From Blastomonas sp. AAP53 (lineage in GTDB: Bacteria; Pseudomonadota; Alphaproteobacteria; Sphingomonadales; Sphingomonadaceae): a DNA stretch of 64,000 nt. Below the pieces are notes generated by a model. That model did no database searches. It saw only the letters and a list, made by a program, of their open reading frames with translations, and was not told the DNA's origin. Position numbers and translations under genes: made by a program. The DNA lies in assembly GCF_000331245.1 (NCBI RefSeq), contig NZ_ANFZ01000005.1, positions 21,987 to 85,986 on the forward strand, in the 5' to 3' direction. This document shows, one piece after another, positions 15,777 through 25,369 of this stretch (within the stretch, counting starts at the first letter, position 1; every line of letters starts with the position of its first letter).

Positions 15777-18374
15777 TCAGAACTTCACGCCGGCGGTGAT
15801 CCCGATACGGCGCCCTTCACCCAGATAGATTTCCGGGATCGAAAAGGCCGAGGGGAAACCGGCGCGCGGCTGGCTGATCGAGTTCTGCACATAGGCCTTG
15901 TCGAACAGGTTATTGCCCCACAACGCAATGCTGTACCGGTCGCTTTCCACCGCCAGGCGCGCGTTGACCAAAGTGCGTTCGCCAAAGCTGACCGTGTTGA
16001 TCTGGTTGTTGAACACCGGGCCGGTGTAGTTGACATCGACGCGAGCGCGCACTGCCCATTCGTCAGACACCGGCACGTTGGCCGTGGCATGGACATTCCA
16101 CTGGGTCTTGACCGATCGCTGCGGGCGCAGGCCCTCAAGCGACGGCACGAACTGCGTGCCGCCATTGGCCGTCGGTACGGCGATGATCGCGGGGCAGCCT
16201 GTCGCGCTGCCGAAGTTGGCAGCCGTGGTACCGGTGCGGCACTGCGCGATCTGCGAGCCGTCATAGGCACCGGGCCGGAACTTGGGGTCCGAGTAGATGA
16301 AGCTGCCACCGATGGCGAACATGTCGGTCACGTCGAATTCGGTCTGCAGTTCAACGCCCTTGGCGCGGATGGCACCGGCGTTCTGCACGATGCGCACCGG
16401 GTTCGCCGCAGTCGGGTTCTGGGTGAATGCGGAGATCTGCGCGTCCTTCCAGTCGACGTAGAAGAACGAGGCGTTGAGGACGAGACGCCGGTCGAACAGC
16501 CGGCTCTTGAACCCTGCTTCATAGGTCCAGTTGGTTTCTTCCTCATACGGAACTTCGCTGGCCAGGATGCCGGTTGCGCTGACCGGGTTGGCGGTGTTGA
16601 AGCCACCCGAACGCACGCCCTTGGCAGCCGAGGCATAGAGCAGGACATTTTCAACCGGGCGATAATCCACCGTGAATCGCGGAGTAAAGCTGTTGAAGGT
16701 GCGCCGGAACTTGGTACCCGCCACCGGGAAAGTACCCGCAGCCGGGATCGTCGTGCCGTCAATCGGCTGGTTCACACGAGGCGCCAAGGTCGGGTTGAGA
16801 ATCGAGAAGACCTGAGCCTGCTTCACATCCGAATTGTACCGGCCTTCAGCATTGAAGCGGAAATCGCCCAGCTCATAGCCAACCGCGCCGAAGATCGAGA
16901 ACGTCTTGGTGAAGGCAGACGAATAGTTGCCGAAGACCTGGCTGGTATTGCTGTCGGGAACCAGGAACAGGTTGCCGGTAAAGTCATAGGGGCCCACCCC
17001 GGTCGCTGCCGGCGTGGTGAGCTGCGAGACCTGGACCAACCGTTCATTGGCGGCCAGGCCGCCGCCATCCGCGCCCAGCCCGCCAGCGGCCAGGGGAATG
17101 CGCGAATTGAAGTAGAAGCCGCCGAAAATCCACTGGAACGGCGAATCATTGTCTGACTGCAGCCGGATTTCCTGGCTGAAGGTGCGCACGCGCTCAACCG
17201 TGCCGATCGAGAAGTTGGCCCTGGTCAGCCGCGTATACGGCGCAGCGGCAAAATTGGTGCCACAGCTGGGGTTGGTGGCATTGCCCAGGGTGCAGACGCC
17301 AAACAAGGTGCCGCCAGAGGTCAGATCGTAATCGCTCGTCCCGCGATTGTCCGCCCAGGTGAAGCCGGTGATGCTCGTCGCCTTCACACCCTTGATCCGG
17401 GCTTCGAGCGTCAGCGAGACCTGCGTGTTCTTGGCTACGGTGTCAGCAAGGCCCGGCGACACATCGCTGACCTCGAGCGCGGTGAGCTCGCCGCAATAGA
17501 GCACCCGCAGGCCGGTCTGCGCATTGACGTTGCCGCAGTTGAGGTCGCGGATCGGAAGCCCGGATACGGGCGAAACCTCGGCCTCCGAATGCGTGTAGAA
17601 GCCCGATAGCAGCGCGCGGAAATTGTCGCTCGGCTTGAATTCGAGCGACCCGCTTACGGCGTATTTCTCGAACCCGCCCAGATTGTCGTCCCGATCGGCT
17701 GCGTTGGTGCCATAGCCGTCATAGGTGACATAGCCGCCTGCAACGCGAGCCTTGAGGGATTCCGAGATCGGCACCGAAAGCGCGCCACGGATTCGGTAAT
17801 CCTCATCGACACCGACGGTCGCCTGCATGCTTCCCGACAGGTCTTCGGTGGGCTTGCCGGTGCTGATCGCCATCGCGCCGGCAAAGGTCGAACGGCCGAA
17901 CAGCGCGCTCTGCGGACCCTTGGCGATTTCGATCTGGCCGACATCGAGCACCGAGATGATATCGAGCGTGTTGCGGCTGGTCTGGTAGATGCCGTCGATG
18001 AACACGCCGACATTTGCCTCGACGTTGAGGTCGTTGGCGGTGTTGCCGGGGGCCAGGCCGCGAATGTAGATCGTCTGGGTGTTGCCGCCTGCGATGTTGT
18101 TCATCACAATGCCTGGCGTCGAATTGCCCAGATCCGCCAGCGACTGGATGTTGCGTTCGGCCAGATCCTCTGCCGAATAGGCATTGATCACGATCGGCAC
18201 CGACTGGACGTCTTCGTCGCGCTTGCGCGCGGTCACGACAATCTCGGAACGGCCACTGTCGTCCTCGGCCACCGCTTCCTGCGCGGCAAGCGGTGCGGCG
18301 GCGGTGATGCTGCCCAAGGCAACGCTGGTCAACAGAGCTGAACGGACGAGGCCCGAAGCGCGAAATACTTTCAT
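15777..18374 (-). CDS. TonB-dependent outer-membrane receptor
   Basis: The 865-residue protein has a signal peptide and a plug domain beginning EIVVTARKRDEDVQSVPIVI (a TonB-box-like start of the plug). The plug motifs IYIRGLAPG and EIAKGPQSALFGRSTFAGA follow, and then a long beta-barrel ending in an aromatic-type residue (ITAGVKF). Such receptors import large or scarce substrates through the outer membrane using the TonB system. ATG at 18374 follows GGGGGAT; a longer opening is less likely. The adjacent catabolic genes suggest it imports the cluster A substrate or an oligomer of it. Confidence 0.93.
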   Translation of the reverse strand: MKVFRASGLVRSALLTSVALGSITAAAPLAAQEAVAEDDSGRSEIVVTARKRDEDVQSVPIVINAYSAEDLAERNIQSLADLGNSTPGIVMNNIAGGNTQTIYIRGLAPGNTANDLNVEANVGVFIDGIYQTSRNTLDIISVLDVGQIEIAKGPQSALFGRSTFAGAMAISTGKPTEDLSGSMQATVGVDEDYRIRGALSVPISESLKARVAGGYVTYDGYGTNAADRDDNLGGFEKYAVSGSLEFKPSDNFRALLSGFYTHSEAEVSPVSGLPIRDLNCGNVNAQTGLRVLYCGELTALEVSDVSPGLADTVAKNTQVSLTLEARIKGVKATSITGFTWADNRGTSDYDLTSGGTLFGVCTLGNATNPSCGTNFAAAPYTRLTRANFSIGTVERVRTFSQEIRLQSDNDSPFQWIFGGFYFNSRIPLAAGGLGADGGGLAANERLVQVSQLTTPAATGVGPYDFTGNLFLVPDSNTSQVFGNYSSAFTKTFSIFGAVGYELGDFRFNAEGRYNSDVKQAQVFSILNPTLAPRVNQPIDGTTIPAAGTFPVAGTKFRRTFNSFTPRFTVDYRPVENVLLYASAAKGVRSGGFNTANPVSATGILASEVPYEEETNWTYEAGFKSRLFDRRLVLNASFFYVDWKDAQISAFTQNPTAANPVRIVQNAGAIRAKGVELQTEFDVTDMFAIGGSFIYSDPKFRPGAYDGSQIAQCRTGTTAANFGSATGCPAIIAVPTANGGTQFVPSLEGLRPQRSVKTQWNVHATANVPVSDEWAVRARVDVNYTGPVFNNQINTVSFGERTLVNARLAVESDRYSIALWGNNLFDKAYVQNSISQPRAGFPSAFSIPEIYLGEGRRIGITAGVKF

Positions 18375-18553
18375 GATTTTACAATCCCCCAATCTTGACA
18401 CCTGGCCCGGTGACTTTCCTTTTGTTCCGTCATGCACCGCGCCACGGCGCCCGGATCGAAATATCTGTGCCTGTCTCTTGGTTCGGACAGACTTGCTCCT
18501 GACAGGGCAATGAGCGCATGAACCCTAGCGTCCATGCAAATCCACCTGGATTA

Positions 18554-18573
18554 ACTATCCGCCTGGCGGTCAC
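18554..18573 (+). promoter_or_regulatory. Cluster A regulatory element, copy 5
   Basis: The site reads ACTATCCGCCTGGCGGTCAC, with a perfect CCGC-N3-GCGG core. It is the best copy of the element and lies between the divergent TonB receptor and lyase genes. Confidence 0.55.
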
Positions 18574-18596
18574 TAGCCCGCACCTTCTGAGGTGGT

Positions 18597-18616
18597 AAGA
18601 CCGCATGGCGGATATT
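18597..18616 (-). promoter_or_regulatory. Cluster A regulatory element, copy 6
   Basis: Read on the minus strand the site is AATATCCGCCATGCGGTCTT, again with CCGC-N3-GCGG arms. It is the second copy in the region and lies 80-99 bases upstream of the lyase start. Confidence 0.5.
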
Positions 18617-18695
18617 CCGGTGCCTCGCCACGGTTGCCCGAACATCTCCATTGCATCGCGCCCACCACCGCCGATTCCACGAAAGGAAAGCCCTG

Positions 18696-19562
18696 ATGGC
18701 CAATCCCATATTGCGCACCAAGCTCGACTCCGGGCAGTTCTTTGTCGTTCCGGGCATTCAGGACATGATTGCCGCGGTCGTCGCCAACAAGGTCGGGTTC
18801 GATCTGGTCTATGGCACCGGCTATTGGCTCACCGCTTCGGCGCATGGCCTGCCCGATGCAGGGATCGTGACCTATACCGAAATGCGCGACCGAATGGCCA
18901 CCCTGGTGCAAACCAGCAACGCCGCCGTGATCGCCGATGGCGACACCGGCTATGGCGGGCTGCTCAACGTGCACCACACCGTGCGCGGCTATGAGGCAGC
19001 CGGCGTCACCGCGATCCAGATCGAGGATCAGGAATTCCCCAAGAAATGCGGCCACACGCCTAACCGCCGGATCATCCCCGTCGAGGACATGGTCGAGAAG
19101 ATCAAGGTCGCCAGCGACGCGCGCGAGGACAAGCAGAATTTCCTGATCATCGCGCGCACCGACGCCCGGCAGAGCGAAGGCTTTGACGGCGCGATGCGGC
19201 GGATCGAGGCCTATGCCAAAGCGGGCGCAGACGTGCTGTTCCCCGAAGCGCTGGAGAGCGAGGAAGAGATGGCGCGCGCCTGCGCGGCATTCGAGACGCC
19301 GCTGATGGCGAACATGTCGAACGGCGGGTCGAGCCCGGTACCGGTCGCCGATGTGCTGGCCCAGATCGGCTATGCCTATGCGATCTATCCCTCGCTGACC
19401 TCGCTCGCGGCTGCCACCGCGATGGAAAAGGCGCTGCGCGACCTCAAGACGCAGGGCATCGGCCAGCCCGACGGATTGTTCAGCTTCAGCGAATTCTGCT
19501 CGCTGATCGGCTTCGAGGATGTCTGGGCGTTCGAACGAAAATGGGGCAAGGCCGACGGCTGA
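18696..19562 (+). CDS. Isocitrate lyase/PEP mutase family C-C lyase
   Basis: The 288-residue TIM-barrel protein has the family motifs DGDTGYGG at 81-88 (metal and substrate binding) and QIEDQEFPKKCGH at 108-120 with catalytic Cys118. The KKCGH loop marks true lyases such as methylisocitrate or 2,3-dimethylmalate lyase, rather than PEP mutase. It would split a hydroxy-diacid into a keto acid plus a dicarboxylate. ATG at 18696 follows AAAGGAAAG. It converges with the LeuCD-type genes nine bases away, which would supply hydroxy-diacids in a hydratase-lyase module; that link is inference. Confidence 0.88.
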   Translation: MANPILRTKLDSGQFFVVPGIQDMIAAVVANKVGFDLVYGTGYWLTASAHGLPDAGIVTYTEMRDRMATLVQTSNAAVIADGDTGYGGLLNVHHTVRGYEAAGVTAIQIEDQEFPKKCGHTPNRRIIPVEDMVEKIKVASDAREDKQNFLIIARTDARQSEGFDGAMRRIEAYAKAGADVLFPEALESEEEMARACAAFETPLMANMSNGGSSPVPVADVLAQIGYAYAIYPSLTSLAAATAMEKALRDLKTQGIGQPDGLFSFSEFCSLIGFEDVWAFERKWGKADG

Positions 19563-19571
19563 CGCGCAGGT

Positions 19572-20135
19572 TCAGCTGTACAGCCAGGGTTGCTCCGAAC
19601 GCTGGCGCTGTTCGAAGGCGGCGATCGCGTCGCCATCGCGCGCCAGGATCGCGGCTGTCTCGTCCCAGCCGTTGAGCAATGCCTGGCGCTGGGGTTCGGG
19701 AATGGCAAAAGGCACGGGCTGCCAGGCGCCCACCTGCACGGTGCACGCCGGCAGATCGACCGTGAACGCCTCTCCCTTGCTCGCGGCGCGGTGCATGCGC
19801 GCGACATCGGCAGCATCCAGCGTCACCGGCAGCACGCCGTTGCGGATGCAGTTGCCCGCAAAGATTTCGCCAAAGCCCGGCGCAATGATGCAGCGCACGC
19901 CGCAGCCCAGCAGCGCCCAGACCGCCTGCTCGCGGCTCGACCCGCAGCCGAAATTCGCCCCCGCCACCAGCACCGGCACATCCTTGATCCGGAAGGCGCG
20001 GTCGGCAAAGGCATAGGCTCCCAGCCCGTCGCGCGCGGTGATGGTCAGGAACCGCGCCGGATAGATGACATCGGTGTCGATATTGTCTTCATCGAGGCTC
20101 GCGGCGCGGCCGGTCAGGCGGGTGAAGGCTTCCAT
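19572..20135 (-). CDS. leuD: LeuD-type small subunit of aconitase-family hydro-lyase
   Basis: The 187-residue protein is the swivel-domain subunit of the isopropylmalate isomerase family. It begins with NIDTDVIYPARFL near residue 18 and has the active-site loop NFGCGSSREQAVWALLG. Its length is typical of LeuD (about 200). It follows the large subunit with a five-base gap. LeuCD isomerises 2- to 3-isopropylmalate in leucine synthesis, but paralogues hydrate other unsaturated diacids. No leuA or leuB is near and the gene faces an isocitrate-lyase-family gene, so the biosynthetic name is not certain. Confidence 0.85.
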   Translation of the reverse strand: MEAFTRLTGRAASLDEDNIDTDVIYPARFLTITARDGLGAYAFADRAFRIKDVPVLVAGANFGCGSSREQAVWALLGCGVRCIIAPGFGEIFAGNCIRNGVLPVTLDAADVARMHRAASKGEAFTVDLPACTVQVGAWQPVPFAIPEPQRQALLNGWDETAAILARDGDAIAAFEQRQRSEQPWLYS

Positions 20136-20140
20136 AAGGC

Positions 20141-21550
20141 TCAGTCCGTTCCCGCCATCACGTCGCGGACATCTGCGATGCACCCGGTGATGGCAGCAGC
20201 AGCGGCGCTCGCCGGGCTCATCAGATGCGTGCGTCCACCCTGCCCCTGGCGTCCTTCGAAATTGCGGTTGCTGGTCGAGGCGCAGCGCTCGCCCGGAGCC
20301 AGCCGATCTTCGTTCATCGCCACGCACATCGAGCAGCCCGCATCGCGCCATTCGAACCCGGCAGCGCGGAAGATGTCGGCCAGCCCCTCGGCCTCGGCCT
20401 GCTGCTTGGTCGCCGCCGATCCCGGCACCACCATGGCGCGGACCCCGCTGGCGACCTTGCGGCCCTGCGCCACTTGGGCGGCGATGCGCAGATCCTCGAT
20501 CCGCGAGTTGGTGCACGATCCGATGAACACCCGGTCGATGGCGATATCGGCCAGCGCCATGCCCGGCTCCAGCCCCATGTAATCGAGAGCGCGGGCGATC
20601 CGGGCCTGATCTTCGGGCGCAGCGGAGCCAGGTTCGGGAACGGCGCCATTGACCGGTGCGCCCTGGTCGGGGCTGGTGCCCCAGGTGACATGAGGCTCAA
20701 GCGCGGACAAATCCATCGCCAATTCACGGTCGTATTGCGCATCGGCATCGCTGGCCAGGCTCTGCCAATAGGTGACCGCCCGGTCCCAGTCTGCCCCCGC
20801 AGGCGCGCCTGCCCTGCCCTTGAGCCAGGCAAAGGTGGTCTCATCCGGCGCGACCAGCCCGATGCGGCTGCCTGCCTCGATCGTCATGTTGCACAAGGTC
20901 ATCCGCCCCGCCATGTCGAGCGCGGCGATGGCAGGCCCTGCATATTCCACCGCATAGCCGCGCGCGCCCTGCGCGCCGATGCGGGCGATCAGCGCCAGCG
21001 CGATATCCTTCGCGCACGCCCAGCGCGGCAATCTGCCGTGCAGGTTCACCCGCATTGTCGCGGCGCGCTTCTGCACCAGGCACTGCGTTGCCATCACCGT
21101 GCCGCACTCGCTCGCGCCGATGCCGAACGCCAGCGCACCGAACGCGCCGTGCGTCGTGGTGTGGCTGTCGCCGCAGACCAGGGTGATGCCGGGCAGCGTG
21201 AAACCCTGCTCCGGTCCGATGACATGGACGATGCCATGGCCGGCACCGTTCAATGGATGATAGCGGACGCCGAAATCGCGGGCGTTGCCTTCCAGCTCGG
21301 CAACCTGCGCGGCAGCGACCGGATCGGTTGCGGGGAGATCGCGACTCTGGGTGGGAACGGCGTGGTCGGCGACGGCCAGGTGCGTTTCTGTCCGTCGCAG
21401 CGCCCGTCCTGCGTCGGTCAATGCGCGAAATGCCTGCGGGCTGCTGACCTCGTGAACCAGTTGCCGGTCGATATAGAGCAGGTCTTCACCTGCATCGCCG
21501 GGACGAACGACGTGGCTGTCCCATAATTTGGCGTAGAGCGTGCGCCCCAT
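20141..21550 (-). CDS. leuC: LeuC-type large subunit of aconitase-family hydro-lyase
   Basis: The 469-residue protein matches LeuC in length. The three [4Fe-4S] cysteines are visible at about 346 ([13 protein letters not shown]), 406 and 409 (CSMCVAMN), nearly the spacing of the enterobacterial enzyme. [17 protein letters not shown] lies near 128-144. ATG at 21550 is used; GTG at 21553 is equally possible. With the adjacent small subunit it forms a heterodimeric hydratase. Isopropylmalate isomerase is the default reading; a dimethylmaleate-hydratase-like catabolic role is the alternative. Confidence 0.87.
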   Translation of the reverse strand: MGRTLYAKLWDSHVVRPGDAGEDLLYIDRQLVHEVSSPQAFRALTDAGRALRRTETHLAVADHAVPTQSRDLPATDPVAAAQVAELEGNARDFGVRYHPLNGAGHGIVHVIGPEQGFTLPGITLVCGDSHTTTHGAFGALAFGIGASECGTVMATQCLVQKRAATMRVNLHGRLPRWACAKDIALALIARIGAQGARGYAVEYAGPAIAALDMAGRMTLCNMTIEAGSRIGLVAPDETTFAWLKGRAGAPAGADWDRAVTYWQSLASDADAQYDRELAMDLSALEPHVTWGTSPDQGAPVNGAVPEPGSAAPEDQARIARALDYMGLEPGMALADIAIDRVFIGSCTNSRIEDLRIAAQVAQGRKVASGVRAMVVPGSAATKQQAEAEGLADIFRAAGFEWRDAGCSMCVAMNEDRLAPGERCASTSNRNFEGRQGQGGRTHLMSPASAAAAAITGCIADVRDVMAGTD

Positions 21551-21557
21551 CACGCGC

Positions 21558-21944
21558 TCAGGGCGCGGGCTTTTTGAGATAGGCTATCAGCGCTTTGCGA
21601 TCCGCCTCTTTGGGCAGGCCTGCAAAGGCCATGGTCGTGCCGGGAACCACCGCCTGCGGGCGCTGCAACCACTTGTCGAGCGTCGCCTCGTTCCAGACGA
21701 CAGCAGAACCCTTCATGGCAGGCGAATAGCCAAAGCCTGCGACAGCTCCCGCCTTGCGCCCAACCACGCCCTGCAAGTGCGGCCCGACCTTGGCCGGAGC
21801 CTTGGACGACACCGTGTGACAGGCCGAACAGCGCAGGAAGAGCCGCTTGCCCAACGCCGCATCACCCTTGGCAGGTGCAGCAAAGGCAGCAGTTCCGGCG
21901 GCAACCAGCGCCAGGGCAAAGGCAGAGCGGAGCATGGCTTTCAT
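21558..21944 (-). CDS. Periplasmic class I cytochrome c
   Basis: The 128-residue protein has a signal peptide ending near AFAAP. It has one haem site CSACH at 39-43, the class I phrase [15 protein letters not shown] and a distal methionine in PGTTMAFAG (Met105), as in small cytochromes c2. It carries electrons in the periplasm. Its stop is seven bases before the LeuC-type start on the same strand. It could serve a flavin dehydrogenase of this region, but this is not shown by sequence. Confidence 0.92.
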   Translation of the reverse strand: MKAMLRSAFALALVAAGTAAFAAPAKGDAALGKRLFLRCSACHTVSSKAPAKVGPHLQGVVGRKAGAVAGFGYSPAMKGSAVVWNEATLDKWLQRPQAVVPGTTMAFAGLPKEADRKALIAYLKKPAP

Positions 21945-22071
21945 TGAACATCTCGCAAGGTATCAGCAGTTGGCCCATGCTTGACGCGTCGGGCCGGGGA
22001 CGACAGCCTGCCGGTGGCGTTCTGGTCGCCTGTCGGACAGTCCGCCGCCCCCATCACCTGTACAGCGTCGG

Positions 22072-24204
22072 TTATTGGCCAACGCCCATTTCGGTCAGCA
22101 GACGCTGCGCGCCATCGACCTTGTCCATCGTCCACAGCATGAAGCGGCTGTCGACATGGATGGTGCGGTTGATGGTCGCATCGTACGACCAGTCCGACAC
22201 CACGCCGTCGAGCGTGCCATCGAACGCCAGGCCGACGAACTCGCCGCGCGCATTCAGCGTTGCCGATCCCGAATTGCCGTTGGTGATGTCGACGGTCGAC
22301 AGATAGTTGACCGGAAGTGTTCCCAGCTTGGCATCGGCATAGGTGCCAAAATCGCGCGCCTTCAGCGTACCGATCGCCGCCTTGGGCGCATCAAACTCGC
22401 CGCGTCCGGTCTGCTTGGCCACCAGCCCCTCGGCAGTGGTGAACGGCGTCCAGATCAGACCATCGCGCTGCTTGCCGGTGACCTTGCCATAGGTGAACCG
22501 CAGCGAGCCATTGGCATCGGGATACAGCGTGCGACCCTGCGACTTGGCGAACGCGAGTTGCCCTGCCATCACCTGCGAGCGCGCCGCCTGCACGCGGCCT
22601 GCCCGTTCCTTCGCCTTGGCCTCGTCGGCCTTGGCGCCCGGATACGCGGCAACGGCAAGCTGGATGAACGGGTCAGTGGATGCTTCGAACTCGGCAGCGG
22701 GCTTGTCCATCCAGCCGATGCGCGTGGCGGTGACGCCCAGCTGCGTGTCGGCATAGAGCCGGTCCATGCCGATCGCTGCAATCCTGGTTTCCAGCGGTGC
22801 GTTGCGCTTGTCGGCGGCGACCTTGGCATATTCGCCCAGAGCCTGTTCGAACAGCACGCGGTCGACGCCGGCATCAAAGCGGCGCTCGGTCTGGGTCAGG
22901 CGTTCGCGGATGCCCAGGCGGTCACGATCCTGGAAACCGGGCTCGCGCTGCGCGTCGGGCTTCTCGCGCTCCTTGGCCCAGCGATAGAGCAGCTGCGCCG
23001 CCGTCAGCAACTGCGCGCGGTTGACCGTACCCAGCCGCATGTTGTCCACCCGCGCCTGGTTCGATTCCGCCACCAGAGCATCCAGATCGGCCAGCGCCTT
23101 GCCGTACTGCTTTTCGCGCGCTGCGTCCGCCGCCACCCAGGCGCGGAACTCTGCATCGGCCTTGTCCTTGCGGCCCAGCAGGTCGATGGCATCGGCCCCG
23201 GCGATCTCGCCCAGCAGCTTCTTCTTGTAGTTGTCCGATCCCTTGAGGATCGAGGCGTACTTGATTTCCGCGTCCTTGTTGCCCTTCACCGCCTTTTCGA
23301 TCGCGGCGGAATAATCGGCGCGCAGCTGCTGGTCGATGGCATAGACCTGCTCGAAATTGTGACGGACTTCAGCGGCGGTCCAGTGGCGCTGGGTGACGCC
23401 GGGGAAGCCCGCGACCATCACGAAATCGCCCTCTGCCAGCGGCTTGTCGGCAATCTTCAGCCACGACTTGGGCTTGTAAGGCACATTGTCCGCCGAATAG
23501 GGCGCAGACGCACCGTCGGGCGCAACATAGGCGCGGTAAAAGCCGAAGTCGCCGGTGTGGCGCGGCCACTGCCAGTTGTCGGTCTCTCCGCCGAAATTGC
23601 CGATCCCGCCAGCCGGCGCATAGACCAGCCGCACATCCTTGATCTCGAGCTGCTGCTGCAGGAAATACGTCTGACCGCCGAAATAGGGGCGCACGTCGCA
23701 GCGCCGGTTGGCCTGCTTTTCGCACTCGGAAATCAGCCCCTTGCGGTTGGCTTCCAGCCGGTTGTAGCGATCGAGGCCCGAGAGCTTCGTGGTAATGCCC
23801 TTGTTCATCGCCGCGGTGACATCGCGCAGATCCTCGATCACGAAGATGCGCGATCCGGGCGCGGCCTGCAGTTCATCGCCATAGGTCTTCGCAAGAAAAC
23901 CATCGGTCAGATAATCCTGGCCGGGCTTGGAGTTGTACTGGATCGAACCATACACGCAGTGATGGTTGGTCGCGACCAGGCCTTCGGGGCTGACGAACGA
24001 GGCCGAGCAGCCGCCCAGCGAGACGATGGCGTTGAGCGGCGCGACACTGAGGTTGCCAAGGTCCGCAGGCGACAGTTCAAGCCCTGCCTCTTTCAGCTTT
24101 TCGCCCAGTGCGGGGGTCTGCCCCGGCAGCCACATGCCCTCTTCGGCAAGGACCGGTGCCGACATCAGCAGGGCAGTGGAAGCAAGCAACAGGGGAAAAC
24201 GCAT
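22072..24204 (-). CDS. S46-family dipeptidyl-peptidase
   Basis: The 710-residue protein has a signal peptide (MRFPLLLASTALLMSAPVLA) and the S46 layout. The catalytic histidine is in GLVATNHHCVYG near residue 82, the aspartate region is in GGETDNWQWPRHTGDF, and the serine is in NGNSGSATLNARGEFVG near the C-terminus. S46 enzymes (DPP7/DPP11 types) release dipeptides in the periplasm. Its length is standard. It has no clear link with the catabolic genes; a short intergenic gap separates it from the cytochrome gene on the same strand. Confidence 0.92.
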   Translation of the reverse strand: MRFPLLLASTALLMSAPVLAEEGMWLPGQTPALGEKLKEAGLELSPADLGNLSVAPLNAIVSLGGCSASFVSPEGLVATNHHCVYGSIQYNSKPGQDYLTDGFLAKTYGDELQAAPGSRIFVIEDLRDVTAAMNKGITTKLSGLDRYNRLEANRKGLISECEKQANRRCDVRPYFGGQTYFLQQQLEIKDVRLVYAPAGGIGNFGGETDNWQWPRHTGDFGFYRAYVAPDGASAPYSADNVPYKPKSWLKIADKPLAEGDFVMVAGFPGVTQRHWTAAEVRHNFEQVYAIDQQLRADYSAAIEKAVKGNKDAEIKYASILKGSDNYKKKLLGEIAGADAIDLLGRKDKADAEFRAWVAADAAREKQYGKALADLDALVAESNQARVDNMRLGTVNRAQLLTAAQLLYRWAKEREKPDAQREPGFQDRDRLGIRERLTQTERRFDAGVDRVLFEQALGEYAKVAADKRNAPLETRIAAIGMDRLYADTQLGVTATRIGWMDKPAAEFEASTDPFIQLAVAAYPGAKADEAKAKERAGRVQAARSQVMAGQLAFAKSQGRTLYPDANGSLRFTYGKVTGKQRDGLIWTPFTTAEGLVAKQTGRGEFDAPKAAIGTLKARDFGTYADAKLGTLPVNYLSTVDITNGNSGSATLNARGEFVGLAFDGTLDGVVSDWSYDATINRTIHVDSRFMLWTMDKVDGAQRLLTEMGVGQ

Positions 24205-24692
24205 CGGGGAAACTCCGCAACAAACGCAAGGGGATAGGATAGCGGTTCAGATAGACCGCAGCCCCTGGCGGAGCAAGCGCGCTCGTGACCGCCGGAAACC
24301 CCGGTGACAAGCACCAGGCTGCTGGCGCTGCCCGAGTCGGGTTACTCGCATCTGGCACTCCGGAACAGCCACCGAGTTTTGTTTACCATAACTGCAAACG
24401 AAGTGTGCACCAGTATTCGCGCAATCATGCATAATCAAAATGCTTACTGGTTCAGTAGGGATCCATTCACTCCCCGCCAAACATCTATCACTTCAAGGGC
24501 CGGCAAGCCTTCAAACTGGTGATTTATTGGAAATATCTTCCAGTTTTTGAAGATAGAAACGGCAAGCACCGAACAGACCCCGATTAATTTTCACATGCTG
24601 TGTCAGGATTGGCGTTAACTGAACCTCGAATTTAACCTTTGATTGAGAAATTGGGCGTCCAATCGCGACAGGTTCTAGGGGGGACCGAACGG
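24205..24692. other. 488-base intergenic region before the chemotaxis operon
   Basis: This stretch is more AT-rich than its neighbours, especially 24360-24660. Short open frames on both strands lack ribosome sites and recognisable content. It presumably holds the promoter of the chemotaxis operon. A weak TTGGCG-N17-TTAACC pair starting near 24609 is the only candidate I see. Confidence 0.5.
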
Positions 24693-25004
24693 ATGGACAC
24701 GACCTTAAAAGTGGGCCCGAGCGGCAATATCCAGAATTGCAATACTCTGCGCGATGAGATCGTAACGCAACTGGATCAAGACATATCGATCACGATTGAT
24801 GTCTCAGAATTGTGCGATGCCGACTTGTGCTTTGCGCAGCTCGCTTATGCGACTGTAAATTACGTCTCGGCATCCGGAAAGTCTGCAGTCTTTCACCCCG
24901 CCTCCAATGAATACCTGTCGTCTGTGCTCGTCCGAGCCGGGCTTTCGCCATCGCTCCTCGCGGACGCTCGCGAGCTGCGGCCTGAAGAAGGACATCTCCT
25001 GTGA
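24693..25004 (+). CDS. STAS-domain protein
   Basis: The 103-residue protein has the pattern of a single STAS (anti-sigma-factor antagonist-like) domain: short strands, then ISITIDVSELCDADLCFAQLAYATV. The usual phosphorylated serine of antagonists is not obvious in that loop (CDADL), so it may be a non-phosphorylated adaptor. ATG at 24693 follows AGGGGGGA; an upstream TTG is less likely. Its stop overlaps the GTG start of cheY. As first gene of the operon it may couple another signal to the chemosensory system; such genes often head this type of cluster. Confidence 0.75.
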   Translation: MDTTLKVGPSGNIQNCNTLRDEIVTQLDQDISITIDVSELCDADLCFAQLAYATVNYVSASGKSAVFHPASNEYLSSVLVRAGLSPSLLADARELRPEEGHLL

Positions 25005-25369
25005 CTGCCTCGATCCTGACCGTCGACGATTCCTCCAGTCTGCGCATCGCGATCCGCATCGCGCTCAGCGGCGCGGGCTATGCCGTGACCGAGGCGGCAG
25101 ACGGCATGGAAGGGCTTGAGAAGGCCCGCTCCGCCAAGTTCGACATGATCATCGCCGATCTCAACATGCCCCGGATGAACGGGCTGGAGATGATCCGCGA
25201 AATCCGCAAGCTGCCGATCCAGCTCGGCACGCCGATCATCTTCCTCACCACCGAGTCCGACGAGGGCATGAAGCAGGACGCGCGCCAGTCCGGTGCGACA
25301 GGATGGCTGGTCAAACCGTTCGTGCCCGAACAACTGCTGCGCGTTGCCGCCAAGGTGCTCAGCCGATGA
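25001..25369 (+). CDS. cheY: CheY response regulator
   Basis: The 122-residue single receiver domain has the acid pair DD at 8-9 in ILTVDDSSS, the phospho-acceptor aspartate in MIIADLNMPRMNG near residue 55, threonine in IIFLTTE and lysine in GWLVKPF. It is the output regulator phosphorylated by CheA. It begins with GTG at 25001 overlapping the STAS stop, and its own stop overlaps cheA by four bases (ATGA). Confidence 0.93.
   Translation: MTASILTVDDSSSLRIAIRIALSGAGYAVTEAADGMEGLEKARSAKFDMIIADLNMPRMNGLEMIREIRKLPIQLGTPIIFLTTESDEGMKQDARQSGATGWLVKPFVPEQLLRVAAKVLSR

Larger units (their letters stand above)
18375..18695. other. 321-base divergent intergenic region
   Basis: No gene is seen in this stretch between the TonB receptor and the lyase gene. 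It holds two cluster A regulatory elements in opposite orientation whose centres are about 43 bases apart, close to four helical turns, which would allow cooperative binding or looping. Confidence 0.6.

Noticed and set aside
22075..24237. 720-codon plus-strand open frame
   Set aside because: It is antisense to the S46 peptidase over its whole length and shows no domain; the peptidase has clear catalytic motifs.
24304..24522. Short frames on both strands in the gap before the chemotaxis operon
   Set aside because: They lack ribosome sites and protein-like composition in an AT-rich promoter region.
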